From Cerasibacillus sp036516575 (GTDB lineage Bacteria; Bacillota; Bacilli; Bacillales; Amphibacillaceae), in the NCBI RefSeq assembly GCF_036516575.1, contig NZ_DATBTY010000040.1, positions 124,001 to 188,000 of the forward strand: a stretch of 64,000 bases of DNA. The letters are read 5' to 3'. The notes beneath the pieces were generated by a model. It was not told the origin of the DNA. It searched no databases and worked only from the letters and a program-made list of their open reading frames with translations. The position numbers and the translations under genes are program-made. Below are positions 18,197 through 27,501 of the stretch, in pieces. How positions within the stretch are numbered: the stretch's first letter is position 1; each line of letters begins with the position of its first letter.

Positions 18197-18473
18197 TATT
18201 CATAATAAGACTTTTATACGTTAATAAGTAAAAACTATTGATGGAGCAAGTAGTTGGGTCTTATCTGTTCAGAGATAAAATGCCAGTGGCTGGAAGCATT
18301 TTACACGATATCCCAATGAAAGACACTCCGGAAGTGCTATATCGAATGATATGTAGATTTAGCCGTTCACAGGCGTTAACTGTGTGAAGTGGATGCTCAA
18401 TATGGCATCAACAAGGGTGGCAACGCGGGAGAACTCTCGTCCCTAATTTTATTTAGGGGACGAGAGTTTTTTT
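18197..18473 (+). ncRNA. T-box leader of hisS-aspS
   Basis: The conserved T-box AAGGGTGGCAACGCGG lies at 18413-18428, followed by a terminator (AACTCTCGTCCC paired with GGGACGAGAGTT, T run ending at 18473). Upstream, AGTA (18249-18252) fits the loop-E element of Stem I. TTGGG (18254-18258) pairs with CCCAA (18312-18316). The specifier side after it reads GAA-A-GACAC (18318-18326). GAC (Asp, 18322-18324) and CAC (His, 18324-18326) overlap there. Uncharged tRNA should stabilise the antiterminator and allow expression of both synthetases. The exact specifier is inferred from this fold. Confidence 0.92.
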
Positions 18474-18505
18474 ATTTGACAATAATATGTGAAGGAGAGA
18501 TGAAC

Positions 18506-19774
18506 ATGAATATTGGTGCACCACGTGGAACAGTTGATTTATTACCAAAGGATACGAGAAAGTGGCAATACGTTGAAGAAAAAATTAAAGCAATCTGTCG
18601 GGCATACCATTATGAAGAAATTCGCACACCTACGTTTGAACATACGGAGATCTTCCAGCGTAGTGTCGGTGACACGACAGATATCGTTCAAAAAGAAATG
18701 TATACATTTACAGATCGTGGCGGTCGAAGTTTAACACTTCGTCCGGAGGGAACAGCTTCTGTTGCTCGTGCTTATGTTCAAAATAAACTATATGGTGATC
18801 CGAATCAACCACATAAATTATTTTATTTTATGGAACTATTTCGCTATGAACGTCCCCAGCATGGAAGAATGCGACAATTACATCAATTCGGTGTCGAAGT
18901 ACTAGGCGCGAGAAATCCTGCAGTTGATGTCGAAGTCATTGATTTAGCGATGACCATTTATCGAACACTAGGGTTAAAATCATTAAAACTCGTTATTAAT
19001 TCTTTAGGGGATAAAGAAAGCCGAAAAGCATATCGTGAAGCCCTAGTGAGTCATTTTATACCACATAAAGAAGAGCTATGTAGTGATTGTCAACTCCGGT
19101 TAGAACAAAATCCTTTACGGTTACTCGATTGTAAAAAAGATGCTGAACATCCCGCGATGGAAGAAGCACCGTCCATTCTTGACTATTTAAATGATGCATC
19201 ACGTCATTACTTTGATGAAGTGCTTAATCTTTTAACAGAGATAGGAATTGACTATGAAGTTGATCCTAATCTTGTGCGTGGCTTAGATTATTATAACCAT
19301 ACAGCTTTTGAAATAATGAGTGAAGCAGAAGGATTTGGCGCGATAACGACACTTGCTGGTGGTGGGCGTTATGATGGGTTGATTGAAGAATTAGGTGGTC
19401 CTGAAACACCAGGTATCGGTTTTGGAATGGGTATTGAACGCTTGTTATTAGCATTAGAGGCTGAAAACATTGAATTGCCTATTGATCAGTCTTTAGACTG
19501 CTATTTAGTAACGATGGGTGAGATTCAACAAAAAGCTGTATTCAAAATCGTCCATGAATTACGACAAAATGGTATTCAAGTTGATCAAGATTATCAAGGT
19601 AGGAAAGTTAAAGCACAATTTAAAGCAGCCAATCGGTTACATGCTAAATACGTTCTCGTTCTTGGCGAAGAAGAATTATCTAAAGAAATTATTAATGTCA
19701 AAGATATGGAAAGCGGAGAACAAATAGAAGTTAAATTATCACAGTTAGTTCAAACATTAAAGGAAAAACTATAA
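18506..19774 (+). CDS. hisS: Histidyl-tRNA synthetase
   Basis: This class II synthetase charges tRNA-His. Motif 2 (FRYERPQHGRMRQLHQFGVEV), the histidine motifs LVRGLDYYNHTAFE and GGGRYDGLIEELGG, and motif 3 (GFGMGIERLLLAL) are seen. The reading frame is open far upstream through the leader, but AAGGAG (18492-18497) fits ATG 18506 best, giving 422 aa; ATG 18500 is too close to the ribosome site. aspS follows after 12 bases, so the two are co-transcribed under the T-box. Confidence 0.96.
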   Translation: MNIGAPRGTVDLLPKDTRKWQYVEEKIKAICRAYHYEEIRTPTFEHTEIFQRSVGDTTDIVQKEMYTFTDRGGRSLTLRPEGTASVARAYVQNKLYGDPNQPHKLFYFMELFRYERPQHGRMRQLHQFGVEVLGARNPAVDVEVIDLAMTIYRTLGLKSLKLVINSLGDKESRKAYREALVSHFIPHKEELCSDCQLRLEQNPLRLLDCKKDAEHPAMEEAPSILDYLNDASRHYFDEVLNLLTEIGIDYEVDPNLVRGLDYYNHTAFEIMSEAEGFGAITTLAGGGRYDGLIEELGGPETPGIGFGMGIERLLLALEAENIELPIDQSLDCYLVTMGEIQQKAVFKIVHELRQNGIQVDQDYQGRKVKAQFKAANRLHAKYVLVLGEEELSKEIINVKDMESGEQIEVKLSQLVQTLKEKL

Positions 19775-19786
19775 GGAGGTCACATC

Positions 19787-21553
19787 GTGAGTGAACGAAT
19801 TTTTGCTGGAACCTTAACTGAGTCACAAATAAATGAAAATGTCTGCTTGAAAGGTTGGGTACAAAAAAGACGTGATTTAGGTGGACTTATTTTTATTGAT
19901 TTACGTGATCGCTCAGGTATCGTTCAAATCGTATTTAACCCTGAAATATCACAAGAGGCTTTACAAATAGCGGAGAAAGTACGAAGTGAGTATGTAATTG
20001 AAGTATCTGGTAAAGTTGTAGCTCGAGACGAGAATACAATTAATACTGATATGAAGACAGGGGGAATTGAAGTTATTGCGTCAACAATAAATATAATAAA
20101 CCATTCAAAAACCCCACCTTTTACGATTGCTAATCAAACAGATGTCTCAGAAGATATCCGTTTAAAATATCGTTATCTTGATTTACGACGTCAAAAGTTA
20201 CAAGATACATTTAAATTACGTCATCAAATTACGCAAGAGATTCGTCATTTTCTAAATGAGCATGCATTCCTCGAAATGGAGACACCGATTTTAACGAAAA
20301 GCACGCCAGAAGGTGCACGTGATTATCTCGTACCTAGTCGTGTTCATCCAGGAGAATTTTACGCTTTACCACAATCACCACAGCTTTTTAAACAAATGCT
20401 TATGGTAAGTGGCTTTGAAAAATATTATCAAATTGCTCGTTGTTTTAGAGATGAAGATTTACGTGCTGACCGTCAACCCGAATTTACGCAAGTTGATATT
20501 GAAACATCATTTATGACACAAGAAGAAATAATGAGCTTAACTGAAAGAATGATGCAGCACGTGATGAAAAAAGTGAAAAATATTGACATAACACTTCCAT
20601 TGCCACATATGAAATATGATGAAGCAATGAATCGGTACGGTTCAGATAAACCAGACACGCGATTTGGTATGGAACTTATTCATGTAAGTGATATATTTAA
20701 GGACTCAGACTTTAACGTGTTTAAAGGCGCAGTTGAATCAGGTGGACGTGTCAGCTTATTAAATGTTAAAGGTCATGCTGATGATTATTCACGTAAGGAT
20801 ATTGATCAACTAACAGAGTATGTAAAAGTATACGGGGCTAAAGGACTTGCTTGGTTAAAGCAGAGTGCAGGTGAGTTAAAAGGACCGATTGCTAAGTTTT
20901 TAAGCGACGAAGAAAAGAAACAGCTGATTGAATATGCTGATGTAACAGATGACGATTTATTGTTATTCGTTGCTGACCGTTCAGATGTTGTACTCCAAAG
21001 TCTCGGTGCATTACGCCTTAAGTTAGGTAAGGAATTACAATTAATTGATCATGACGTCTTTCATTTCCTATGGGTGACGGACTGGCCATTATTGGAATAC
21101 GATGAGGAGGAAGGGCGTTATTCTGCGGCTCATCATCCATTCACAATGCCAGTTGAAGAGGACTTAGATAAATTAACCACAGACCCAGGAAATGTTCGTG
21201 CTAAAGCATATGATCTTGTGCTTAATGGTTATGAACTTGGAGGTGGGTCATTAAGAATTTATCAAAAAGACCTACAGGATAAGATGTTTGATGCACTTGG
21301 ATTTACGAAAGAAGAAGCAGATGAACAATTTGGCTTTTTACTTGAAGCTCTTGAATATGGGGCACCGCCTCACGGTGGAGTAGCTCTTGGGTTAGATCGA
21401 ATTGTCATGCTATTAGCTGGACGTTCCAATTTACGGGATACGATTCTCTTTCCGAAAACGGCATCTGCCTCTGACTTGTTAACAGATGCACCTAGCGAGG
21501 TAAGTGAGACACAATTACATGAACTTCATATATGTATGCTTGAAAGAAAATAA
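19787..21553 (+). CDS. aspS: Aspartyl-tRNA synthetase
   Basis: This bacterial-type class II synthetase charges tRNA-Asp. An OB-fold anticodon-binding domain (1-105, with VQKRRDLGGLIFIDLRDR) precedes the catalytic core with motif 2 (ARCFRDEDLRADRQPEFTQ), the bacterial GAD insertion (about 280-420) and motif 3 (GLDRIVMLLAG). It starts with GTG 19787 after AAGGAGGT. It has 588 aa. Whether it also charges tRNA-Asn depends on GatCAB, which is outside the window. Confidence 0.97.
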   Translation: MSERIFAGTLTESQINENVCLKGWVQKRRDLGGLIFIDLRDRSGIVQIVFNPEISQEALQIAEKVRSEYVIEVSGKVVARDENTINTDMKTGGIEVIASTINIINHSKTPPFTIANQTDVSEDIRLKYRYLDLRRQKLQDTFKLRHQITQEIRHFLNEHAFLEMETPILTKSTPEGARDYLVPSRVHPGEFYALPQSPQLFKQMLMVSGFEKYYQIARCFRDEDLRADRQPEFTQVDIETSFMTQEEIMSLTERMMQHVMKKVKNIDITLPLPHMKYDEAMNRYGSDKPDTRFGMELIHVSDIFKDSDFNVFKGAVESGGRVSLLNVKGHADDYSRKDIDQLTEYVKVYGAKGLAWLKQSAGELKGPIAKFLSDEEKKQLIEYADVTDDDLLLFVADRSDVVLQSLGALRLKLGKELQLIDHDVFHFLWVTDWPLLEYDEEEGRYSAAHHPFTMPVEEDLDKLTTDPGNVRAKAYDLVLNGYELGGGSLRIYQKDLQDKMFDALGFTKEEADEQFGFLLEALEYGAPPHGGVALGLDRIVMLLAGRSNLRDTILFPKTASASDLLTDAPSEVSETQLHELHICMLERK

Positions 21554-21619
21554 AAGAACAATTTTAGTCATTTGTTAAATTGATGTGATATTGTAACGAA
21601 AACGTCATGAAAGAATGTA

Positions 21620-21648
21620 TTGAAATTGATACAGTCCTATGTTAAGAT
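21620..21648 (+). promoter_or_regulatory. Promoter of 6S RNA
   Basis: TTGAAA (21620-21625), a 17-bp spacer and TAAGAT (21643-21648) predict a start near 21655, just before the 6S-like sequence. Confidence 0.65.
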
Positions 21649-21654
21649 TAATTT

Positions 21655-21890
21655 ACAATCAGATAGAAAAATCCTGATGTGTACGTCCAAATTACATTTT
21701 TGACCGAACACTAAAATGATAGGGAGCTTGCAAAAGTTTTTATGTGGCATACACGCCCTTTTCAAGGGGAAGTATAAAATATAAAACAGAGCACCCACCT
21801 GCCAAGAGCGGGATCAAAAGCATCATTTGGACGGCACAATTGGGATTCTTAAAAGCAAAAACTCTTCCATTCTAAATGGAAGAGTTTTTT
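21655..21890 (+). ncRNA. ssrS: 6S RNA (6S-1/BsrA type)
   Basis: The segment resembles Bacillus 6S-1 RNA, including the stretches TACGTCCAAATTACATTTTT, TTTTTGACCGAACAC, GGAGCTTGCAAA and AACAGAGCACCCACCTGCC. 6S RNA is a long rod that mimics an open promoter and holds sigma-A RNA polymerase in stationary phase. The position next to aspS also fits, as bsrA lies in this neighbourhood in B. subtilis. A terminator (AAAACTCTTCCAT with ATGGAAGAGTTTT, 21857-21890) ends it; processed ends cannot be fixed from sequence. Confidence 0.9.
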
Positions 21891-22546
21891 TAGTTCCCTG
21901 AGCTATTAGCGAGTTGCTCAAGATTACCGTTTTTATCCATGCGAAACTTCGGTGGTTTAATGGTATCTTCACCATCAAAAACGGTCATTTTACGAGCGCG
22001 ATCCATAATTTGAATGAATGTTTGATAGTCTTCTTGTATGGTAGTTAATTGTTTTTCAGTCACATTTAATTTCTTTGTTAGTTGCTCGATTTCCGCTTTT
22101 AATTTATTATTTTCTTGTTTTAATAAATCATAAGTTAGTTTGTTTTGGGTTGTAGAAACATATTCCTCTTTTATTTGTTTGAGAAAGTAGATAACAGAAT
22201 CAAAAGACATCCTTCCATTATCTTGATAGTTTGTTTGTCCACTAGTTGTTTGTTGCTGTTCTTCTGAAATAGTTGGTAATTGATATTGAGGTTGTTTCTT
22301 TTTTCTTTCTAAGGCACGCTTTCGTTCTTTACGTTGTCTTTTAGCTAGTTCAATGGCATCGACATAATTCTTGCGGATTTCAGCATTCCAGCGGAAACCA
22401 CAAGCAGCAGATGTGCGATTTAATTTATCCCCAACTTCCTCAAAAGCATTAAGTTGGGTACTACCTTCACGGATATGCCGTAAAACAGTTTCAGCTAATA
22501 ATAAGTCATCTTCATGGGACCAGGCATCTTGTCTTACCTTAGCCAT
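21890..22546 (-). CDS. rsfA: RsfA family prespore-specific transcription factor
   Basis: RsfA tunes forespore sigma-F gene expression in B. subtilis. Residues 5-60 form the Myb/SANT-like domain of the family (RQDAWSHEDDLLLAETVLRH, then GFRWNAEIRKNYVDAI). A basic stretch, a polar linker and a C-terminal coiled coil (about 135-190) follow. A TTG at 22555 is in frame, but AAAGGAG is spaced for ATG 22546, giving 218 aa. Its stop codon lies in the T run of the 6S terminator, so the two transcripts converge. There are several RsfA paralogues in Bacillaceae, so the exact orthology is uncertain. Confidence 0.85.
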   Translation of the reverse strand: MAKVRQDAWSHEDDLLLAETVLRHIREGSTQLNAFEEVGDKLNRTSAACGFRWNAEIRKNYVDAIELAKRQRKERKRALERKKKQPQYQLPTISEEQQQTTSGQTNYQDNGRMSFDSVIYFLKQIKEEYVSTTQNKLTYDLLKQENNKLKAEIEQLTKKLNVTEKQLTTIQEDYQTFIQIMDRARKMTVFDGEDTIKPPKFRMDKNGNLEQLANSSGN

Positions 22547-22648
22547 TCTTTTCAACTCCTTTTCCTACGACGGTTATCTAAAATATTATGAGAAAACTAG
22601 TGGAAATGCTTTTATAGTAGTTTGACCGTTTCGGAAAAGATTTATACG

Positions 22649-23935
22649 TTACTCTTGACGGTTCTTTTTTTGCTGTTTAATATTTTCATACACTTTCTTA
22701 AAAGCTCTTTCAAATTTTCCGGTTTCTTTAGGCTTATAATACTGGCGATTTTTAATCAATTCTGGTAGATATTCTTGATATACCCAGCCTGATTCAGAGT
22801 GATGTGGGTATTTATAGTCAACACCTCGTCCTAAATGTTTGGCTCCACTATAATGGGCGTCTTTTAAGTGGTTTGGTATATCACCTATTTTCCCTTGACG
22901 AATATCGCTTAAAGCTAGATCTAATGCTTTATAGGCGGAATTTGATTTCGGTGAGAGACATAGTTCAATAATAGCAACAGAAAGGGGAATACGTGCCTCA
23001 GGGAAGCCTAACCTTTCTGCTGCCTCAACAGCAGCGATTGTTCGTGGTCCAGCTTGTGGATTAGCTAATCCGATATCTTCGTATGCCGTCACAATCATAC
23101 GCCGACCAATACTATCGAGATCTTGTGCTTCAATAAGCCGCCCTAAATAATGGAGTGCTGCATCAACATCACTTCCACGAATTGATTTTTGAAAGGCCGA
23201 TAGGACATCATAATGTTGATCACCATCCTTATCATGTGAAAAGCTTTTCTTTTGCATACATTCTTCAGCGGTAGTCAAATCGATAAAGACTTGGTTATTC
23301 TCATTTGGTGGTGTCGAAAATACAGCTAATTCAAGTCCATTTAAAGCAGAACGTAAGTCACCATTTGCGGCGATTGCAAAATGATTAAGTGCGTCATCGT
23401 TAAGGATGATGTCATAGTTTCCAAGACCTTTTTCCTGATCATCTATCGTGCGATTTATTGCTTCTTTCACATCATCTATTGTTAAGGAATGAAGTTCAAA
23501 AAGGTGACAACGGCTGCGAATGGCTGGATTTATAGCATGATAAGGATTGCTTGTTGTGCAGCCAATCATCGTAATTAAATTACTTTCCAAATGAGGCAAT
23601 AAGAAATCTTGTTTTGCTTTGTCTAATCGATGTACTTCATCTAAAATAAGCACAATATGTCCTGTCATTTTAGCTTCTGCTACGACAATCTCCATATCTT
23701 TTTTCTTATCGACAACCGCGTTTAATAATTTAACAGGTAGATTTAAGCTTTTAGCTAAAGCATATGCGAGAGATGTTTTTCCCGTTCCAGGTGGTCCGTA
23801 TAAAATCATCGATGCTAACTGCTTTGCCTTTACCATACGATGTATAATTTTATCTTCTGAAACAAGATGCTTTTGACCGATAATGTCATCGATATGTGAT
23901 GGGCGCATTCGATATGCTAATGGTTGTTTTTGCAT
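22649..23935 (-). CDS. rarA: Replication-associated recombination protein A
   Basis: RarA (MgsA) is an AAA+ ATPase acting at stalled replication forks. Walker A is YGPPGTGKTS, Walker B is VLILDEVHRLDK, and the SRC motif RSRCHLFEL is present. The C-terminal tetramerisation region contains GRDVDYKYPHH-like phrasing (GRGVDYKYPHH). At 428 aa it is typical. It lies between rsfA and cymR, divergent from cymR, matching yrvN next to cymR in B. subtilis. Confidence 0.95.
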   Translation of the reverse strand: MQKQPLAYRMRPSHIDDIIGQKHLVSEDKIIHRMVKAKQLASMILYGPPGTGKTSLAYALAKSLNLPVKLLNAVVDKKKDMEIVVAEAKMTGHIVLILDEVHRLDKAKQDFLLPHLESNLITMIGCTTSNPYHAINPAIRSRCHLFELHSLTIDDVKEAINRTIDDQEKGLGNYDIILNDDALNHFAIAANGDLRSALNGLELAVFSTPPNENNQVFIDLTTAEECMQKKSFSHDKDGDQHYDVLSAFQKSIRGSDVDAALHYLGRLIEAQDLDSIGRRMIVTAYEDIGLANPQAGPRTIAAVEAAERLGFPEARIPLSVAIIELCLSPKSNSAYKALDLALSDIRQGKIGDIPNHLKDAHYSGAKHLGRGVDYKYPHHSESGWVYQEYLPELIKNRQYYKPKETGKFERAFKKVYENIKQQKKNRQE

Positions 23936-24093
23936 TAAACATCTTCCTTTATCAATATATTAACTAAACTTAATAGGTTGAAATTGAACATATAAGTTGT
24001 CATGATATAATAAAGGGTATCATTAATTCATACAAATTACATTGATTTCGTATAGATTTGTTTCATGTTTTTATTGTAATGGAGGGTTTCCTG

Positions 24094-24513
24094 ATGAAGA
24101 TATCAACAAAAGGGCGTTACGGTTTAACCATTATGATTGAAGTAGCAAAGCAGTATGGGAAAGGTCCTGTCCCGATTAAAACAATTGCCAAAGAAAATGA
24201 TTTATCAGATCATTATTTAGAACAATTAGCAACGTTACTACGTAATGCAGGTTTAATCAAGAGTGTGCGTGGTGCTTATGGAGGGTATAAGTTAACGAAA
24301 CACCCAAAAGATATAAGTGCTAAGGATATTATCCGTGTATTAGAAGGACCGATTGTTTTAGTTGAGGCTCTTGAAGATGAATCACCTGCTAAACAAGCCC
24401 TGTGGCTCAAGATAAGAGATGCGGTAAAAGAAGTTTTAGAAGAAACGACATTAGAAGACTTGGTTGAGTATGACAACAACCAGCCACAAGAAGCTTATAT
24501 GTTTTATATTTAG
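24094..24513 (+). CDS. cymR: CymR, Rrf2-type regulator of cysteine metabolism
   Basis: CymR represses sulfur and cysteine uptake genes together with CysK. The protein begins MKISTKGRYGLTIMIEVA with an Rrf2 winged helix. It contains no cysteine at all, which fits CymR and not the Fe-S Rrf2 regulators IscR and NsrR. GGAGGG lies 8 bases before ATG 24094 (139 aa); earlier in-frame starts have no ribosome site. A cysteine desulfurase gene follows directly, as in B. subtilis. Confidence 0.92.
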   Translation: MKISTKGRYGLTIMIEVAKQYGKGPVPIKTIAKENDLSDHYLEQLATLLRNAGLIKSVRGAYGGYKLTKHPKDISAKDIIRVLEGPIVLVEALEDESPAKQALWLKIRDAVKEVLEETTLEDLVEYDNNQPQEAYMFYI

Positions 24514-24540
24514 ATGTGTTTTTAGAAAGGAAAGATTAAG

Positions 24541-25683
24541 ATGCAACCCATTTACCTTGATCATGCAGCAACAACACCACTTCATCCAGATGTTATTAAA
24601 AAAATGCATTCGACTATGGAAACCGTCTTTGGGAATCCATCAAGCATCCATGCTTACGGAAGAAAAGCAAGACAAATATTAGATGAGGCTAGGGGAACAG
24701 TGGCTAAAAGTATTCATGCGAGTGAAAAAGATATTTATTTTACAAGTGGTGGAACAGAAGCAGATAATCTTGCATTAATAGGTACAGCCCTAGCTAATAA
24801 AGATAAAGGAAACCATATTATTACGACTAAGCAGGAACATCATGCTGTACTTCATGCAGTCGAATTCCTTGAACAAAATGGTTTTAACGTGACTTATTTA
24901 CCGGTAGATGAATTCGGCGGTGTATCTGTTGAAGAAGTCAAACAATCATTAACTGATGAGACGATTCTTGTGTCCGTGATGTATGTGAATAATGAAACAG
25001 GTATGATTCAACCGATAGCAGAAATCGGTGAGCTACTAAAAGACCATCAAGCATATTTTCATACGGATGCGGTGCAAGCTTACGGTATAATAGATATCAA
25101 TGTGCATGACATGAATATTGATCTGTTAACAACATCCGCCCATAAAATCAATGGGCCTAAAGGTATTGGCTTTTTATATGCTGATGAAAAAGTTCAGATG
25201 TCACCATTAGCTTTCGGTGGAGAACAGGAAAGAAAACGTCGTCCTGGAACAGAAAACATTGTGAATGTCGCTGGCTTTCAAAAAGCAGTTGAATTGATGC
25301 TTGAATCTAAAAAAACGCGTCAATCTGTATATGAAGATTATCGAAACCTCTTTTTAGATACCTTAAAAGAGGAAGGTGTATCATTTTCTATCAATGGAGA
25401 TCTATCACAATCCGTTCCTAATATCGTTAATCTCAGTTTTCCAGGAACACAGGTTGAAAGCTTTTTAACAAATTTAGATTTAGAAGGAATCGCTGCATCA
25501 AGTGGTAGTGCTTGTACAGCTGGAACTGTTGATCCATCACATGTTTTAGTGGCGATGTATAGCCAAAATGATCCTAGAACGAATAACTCGATTCGATTTA
25601 GTTTTGGAATAGAGAATAATCAAGAAAATATTAAAGAAGCAGCACGACGGATTGCTTTAATTGTTGAACGTTTGATTAAATAA
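24541..25683 (+). CDS. Cysteine desulfurase (IscS/NifS family, YrvO-like)
   Basis: This PLP enzyme takes sulfur from cysteine, here most likely for tRNA 2-thiouridine through the neighbouring MnmA. The PLP lysine lies in TTSAHKINGPKGIGF, the active Cys loop in SSGSACTAG, and the N-terminal motif is YLDHAATTPLHPDV. The length (380 aa) is normal. It is 13 bases from mnmA, the same pairing as yrvO-mnmA in B. subtilis, where YrvO serves MnmA. Confidence 0.95.
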   Translation: MQPIYLDHAATTPLHPDVIKKMHSTMETVFGNPSSIHAYGRKARQILDEARGTVAKSIHASEKDIYFTSGGTEADNLALIGTALANKDKGNHIITTKQEHHAVLHAVEFLEQNGFNVTYLPVDEFGGVSVEEVKQSLTDETILVSVMYVNNETGMIQPIAEIGELLKDHQAYFHTDAVQAYGIIDINVHDMNIDLLTTSAHKINGPKGIGFLYADEKVQMSPLAFGGEQERKRRPGTENIVNVAGFQKAVELMLESKKTRQSVYEDYRNLFLDTLKEEGVSFSINGDLSQSVPNIVNLSFPGTQVESFLTNLDLEGIAASSGSACTAGTVDPSHVLVAMYSQNDPRTNNSIRFSFGIENNQENIKEAARRIALIVERLIK

Positions 25684-25696
25684 AGAAGGTGAAATA

Positions 25697-26803
25697 ATGG
25701 ATAAGAAAAATATACGTGTTGTCGTCGGGATGAGTGGGGGTGTCGATTCATCTGTGACGGCTCTTTTACTGAAAGAACAGGGTTATGATGTCGTTGGAAT
25801 TTTTATGAAAAACTGGGATGATACCGATGAATTCGGAGTCTGTACAGCTACTGAAGACTATGATGATGTGATTCGTGTATGTAATCAATTAGATATCCCG
25901 TATTATGCTGTTAATTTTGAAAAGGAGTATTGGGATAAAGTATTTACGTATTTTCTGGATGAATATCGGGCTGGCAGAACACCAAATCCAGATGTGATGT
26001 GTAATAAAGAAATAAAATTTAAGGCATTTTTAAATCATGCTTTATCATTAGGTGCGGATTATGTAGCGACGGGTCATTATGCGCAAGTAAGAGAAACAGA
26101 TGGCACATATGAAATGTTACGTGGTGTTGACTCGAATAAAGATCAGACGTATTTTTTAAATCAATTAACAGAAGATGTGTTAAAACGCGTTATGTTTCCA
26201 TTAGGACATTTAGAAAAACATGAAGTTCGTGAGATTGCAAAAAAACATAATCTTGTGACAGCAGATAAGAAAGATAGTACTGGGATATGTTTTATTGGGG
26301 AACGTGATTTTAAAGCATTTTTAAGTGAATATTTACCAGCTCAACCAGGAGAGATGCAAACCTTAGCTGGTGAAGTGAAAGGTAAACACGATGGACTTAT
26401 GTATTACACGATAGGCCAAAGGCAAGGCCTGGGCATTGGTGGCCCTGGAGAGCCGTGGTTTGTTGTTGGGAAGAATTTGGAAGAAAATATTTTATATGTT
26501 GAACAAGGCTTTCATCATGAAGCGCTCTATTCCGATTCATTAATCGCCACAGATGTCAATTGGATTAATCCAAACAAAATAAAGAACCATTTCACATGTA
26601 CAGCGAAATTCCGTTATCGTCAAAAAGATAGTCCAGTAACAGTGGAAGTCAAAGAAGACAATCGTGTTCATGTTAGATTTCATGAACAAGCTCGAGCTAT
26701 TACACCGGGACAAGCGGTTGTTTTTTATGATGGCGAAGTGTGCTTAGGCGGTGGGACGATTGAGCAAGTTATAAAAGATGGTCATGCTTTAACATACGTA
26801 TAA
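25697..26803 (+). CDS. mnmA: tRNA-specific 2-thiouridylase MnmA
   Basis: MnmA thiolates U34 of tRNAs for Lys, Glu and Gln. The PP-loop is GMSGGVDSS near the N terminus. The catalytic cysteines lie in NPDVMCNKEIKF and STGICFIGERDF. A central and a C-terminal beta-barrel domain follow; 368 aa is normal. It forms a unit with the upstream desulfurase. Confidence 0.97.
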   Translation: MDKKNIRVVVGMSGGVDSSVTALLLKEQGYDVVGIFMKNWDDTDEFGVCTATEDYDDVIRVCNQLDIPYYAVNFEKEYWDKVFTYFLDEYRAGRTPNPDVMCNKEIKFKAFLNHALSLGADYVATGHYAQVRETDGTYEMLRGVDSNKDQTYFLNQLTEDVLKRVMFPLGHLEKHEVREIAKKHNLVTADKKDSTGICFIGERDFKAFLSEYLPAQPGEMQTLAGEVKGKHDGLMYYTIGQRQGLGIGGPGEPWFVVGKNLEENILYVEQGFHHEALYSDSLIATDVNWINPNKIKNHFTCTAKFRYRQKDSPVTVEVKEDNRVHVRFHEQARAITPGQAVVFYDGEVCLGGGTIEQVIKDGHALTYV

Positions 26804-26816
26804 ATGAGGGTTGAGT

Positions 26817-27473
26817 ATGGATAAACAAGAAAAAGCGATACAGTATATGAACGTGAAAAAATACGAAGAAGCTGCTAAACTCTTACAAGAACAGATTGAA
26901 GAACAACCTCTTAATCCAATCGGCTATATTAACTTAGGAAATTTATTAATTATGCTTAAAGATTATGAACGTGCAGAGGTGTTTTTAAATCGAGCAGTTG
27001 AACTAGATGTTGAATCAGCGACTGCTTATTATAGTTTAGGTAATCTTTATTATGAAACAGCGCAATTTAATCAAGCGCAAACCTATTATGAGAAAGCAAT
27101 TCAACTTGGTCTAGAAGAAGCGGATGTTTATTTTATGCTGGGAATGACATTTAAACAACAAGCACTTGAAAAATTAGCTGCCCCATATTTATTACGGGCA
27201 ACTGAATTAAAACCGGGTGATGTTGAGATGCTTTTTCAATATGGTTTAACAATAGCCAAGTTGCATATGATTAATGAAGCGAAAGCGGTTTTTATAACAG
27301 TTTTAGAAAGAGAAAAAAACCATAGTGATGCTCACTATAACCTAGGTGTCATCGCTATGTATCAGGATGATTTAAAACAGGCACAAGAACATTTCAAAGC
27401 TGCTTTAGAGATACAGCCAGAACATGTTCTCGCAGCAAATGGAAAGAAAAAAGTTGAGCAATTATTATCGTAA
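26817..27473 (+). CDS. Tetratricopeptide repeat protein (YrrB-like)
   Basis: The 218-aa protein is almost all TPR: about six 34-residue repeats such as PIGYINLGNLLIMLKDYERA, SATAYYSLGNLYYETAQFNQ and DAHYNLGVIAMYQDDLKQAQ. TPR proteins act as scaffolds; the partner is unknown. GAGGG fits ATG 26817 better than TTG 26811. It lies between mnmA and recD2, as yrrB does in B. subtilis, and lacks a signal peptide. Confidence 0.9.
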   Translation: MDKQEKAIQYMNVKKYEEAAKLLQEQIEEQPLNPIGYINLGNLLIMLKDYERAEVFLNRAVELDVESATAYYSLGNLYYETAQFNQAQTYYEKAIQLGLEEADVYFMLGMTFKQQALEKLAAPYLLRATELKPGDVEMLFQYGLTIAKLHMINEAKAVFITVLEREKNHSDAHYNLGVIAMYQDDLKQAQEHFKAALEIQPEHVLAANGKKKVEQLLS

Positions 27474-27501
27474 TATATGGTAGATTGTGAGGTTATTGTC
27501 C

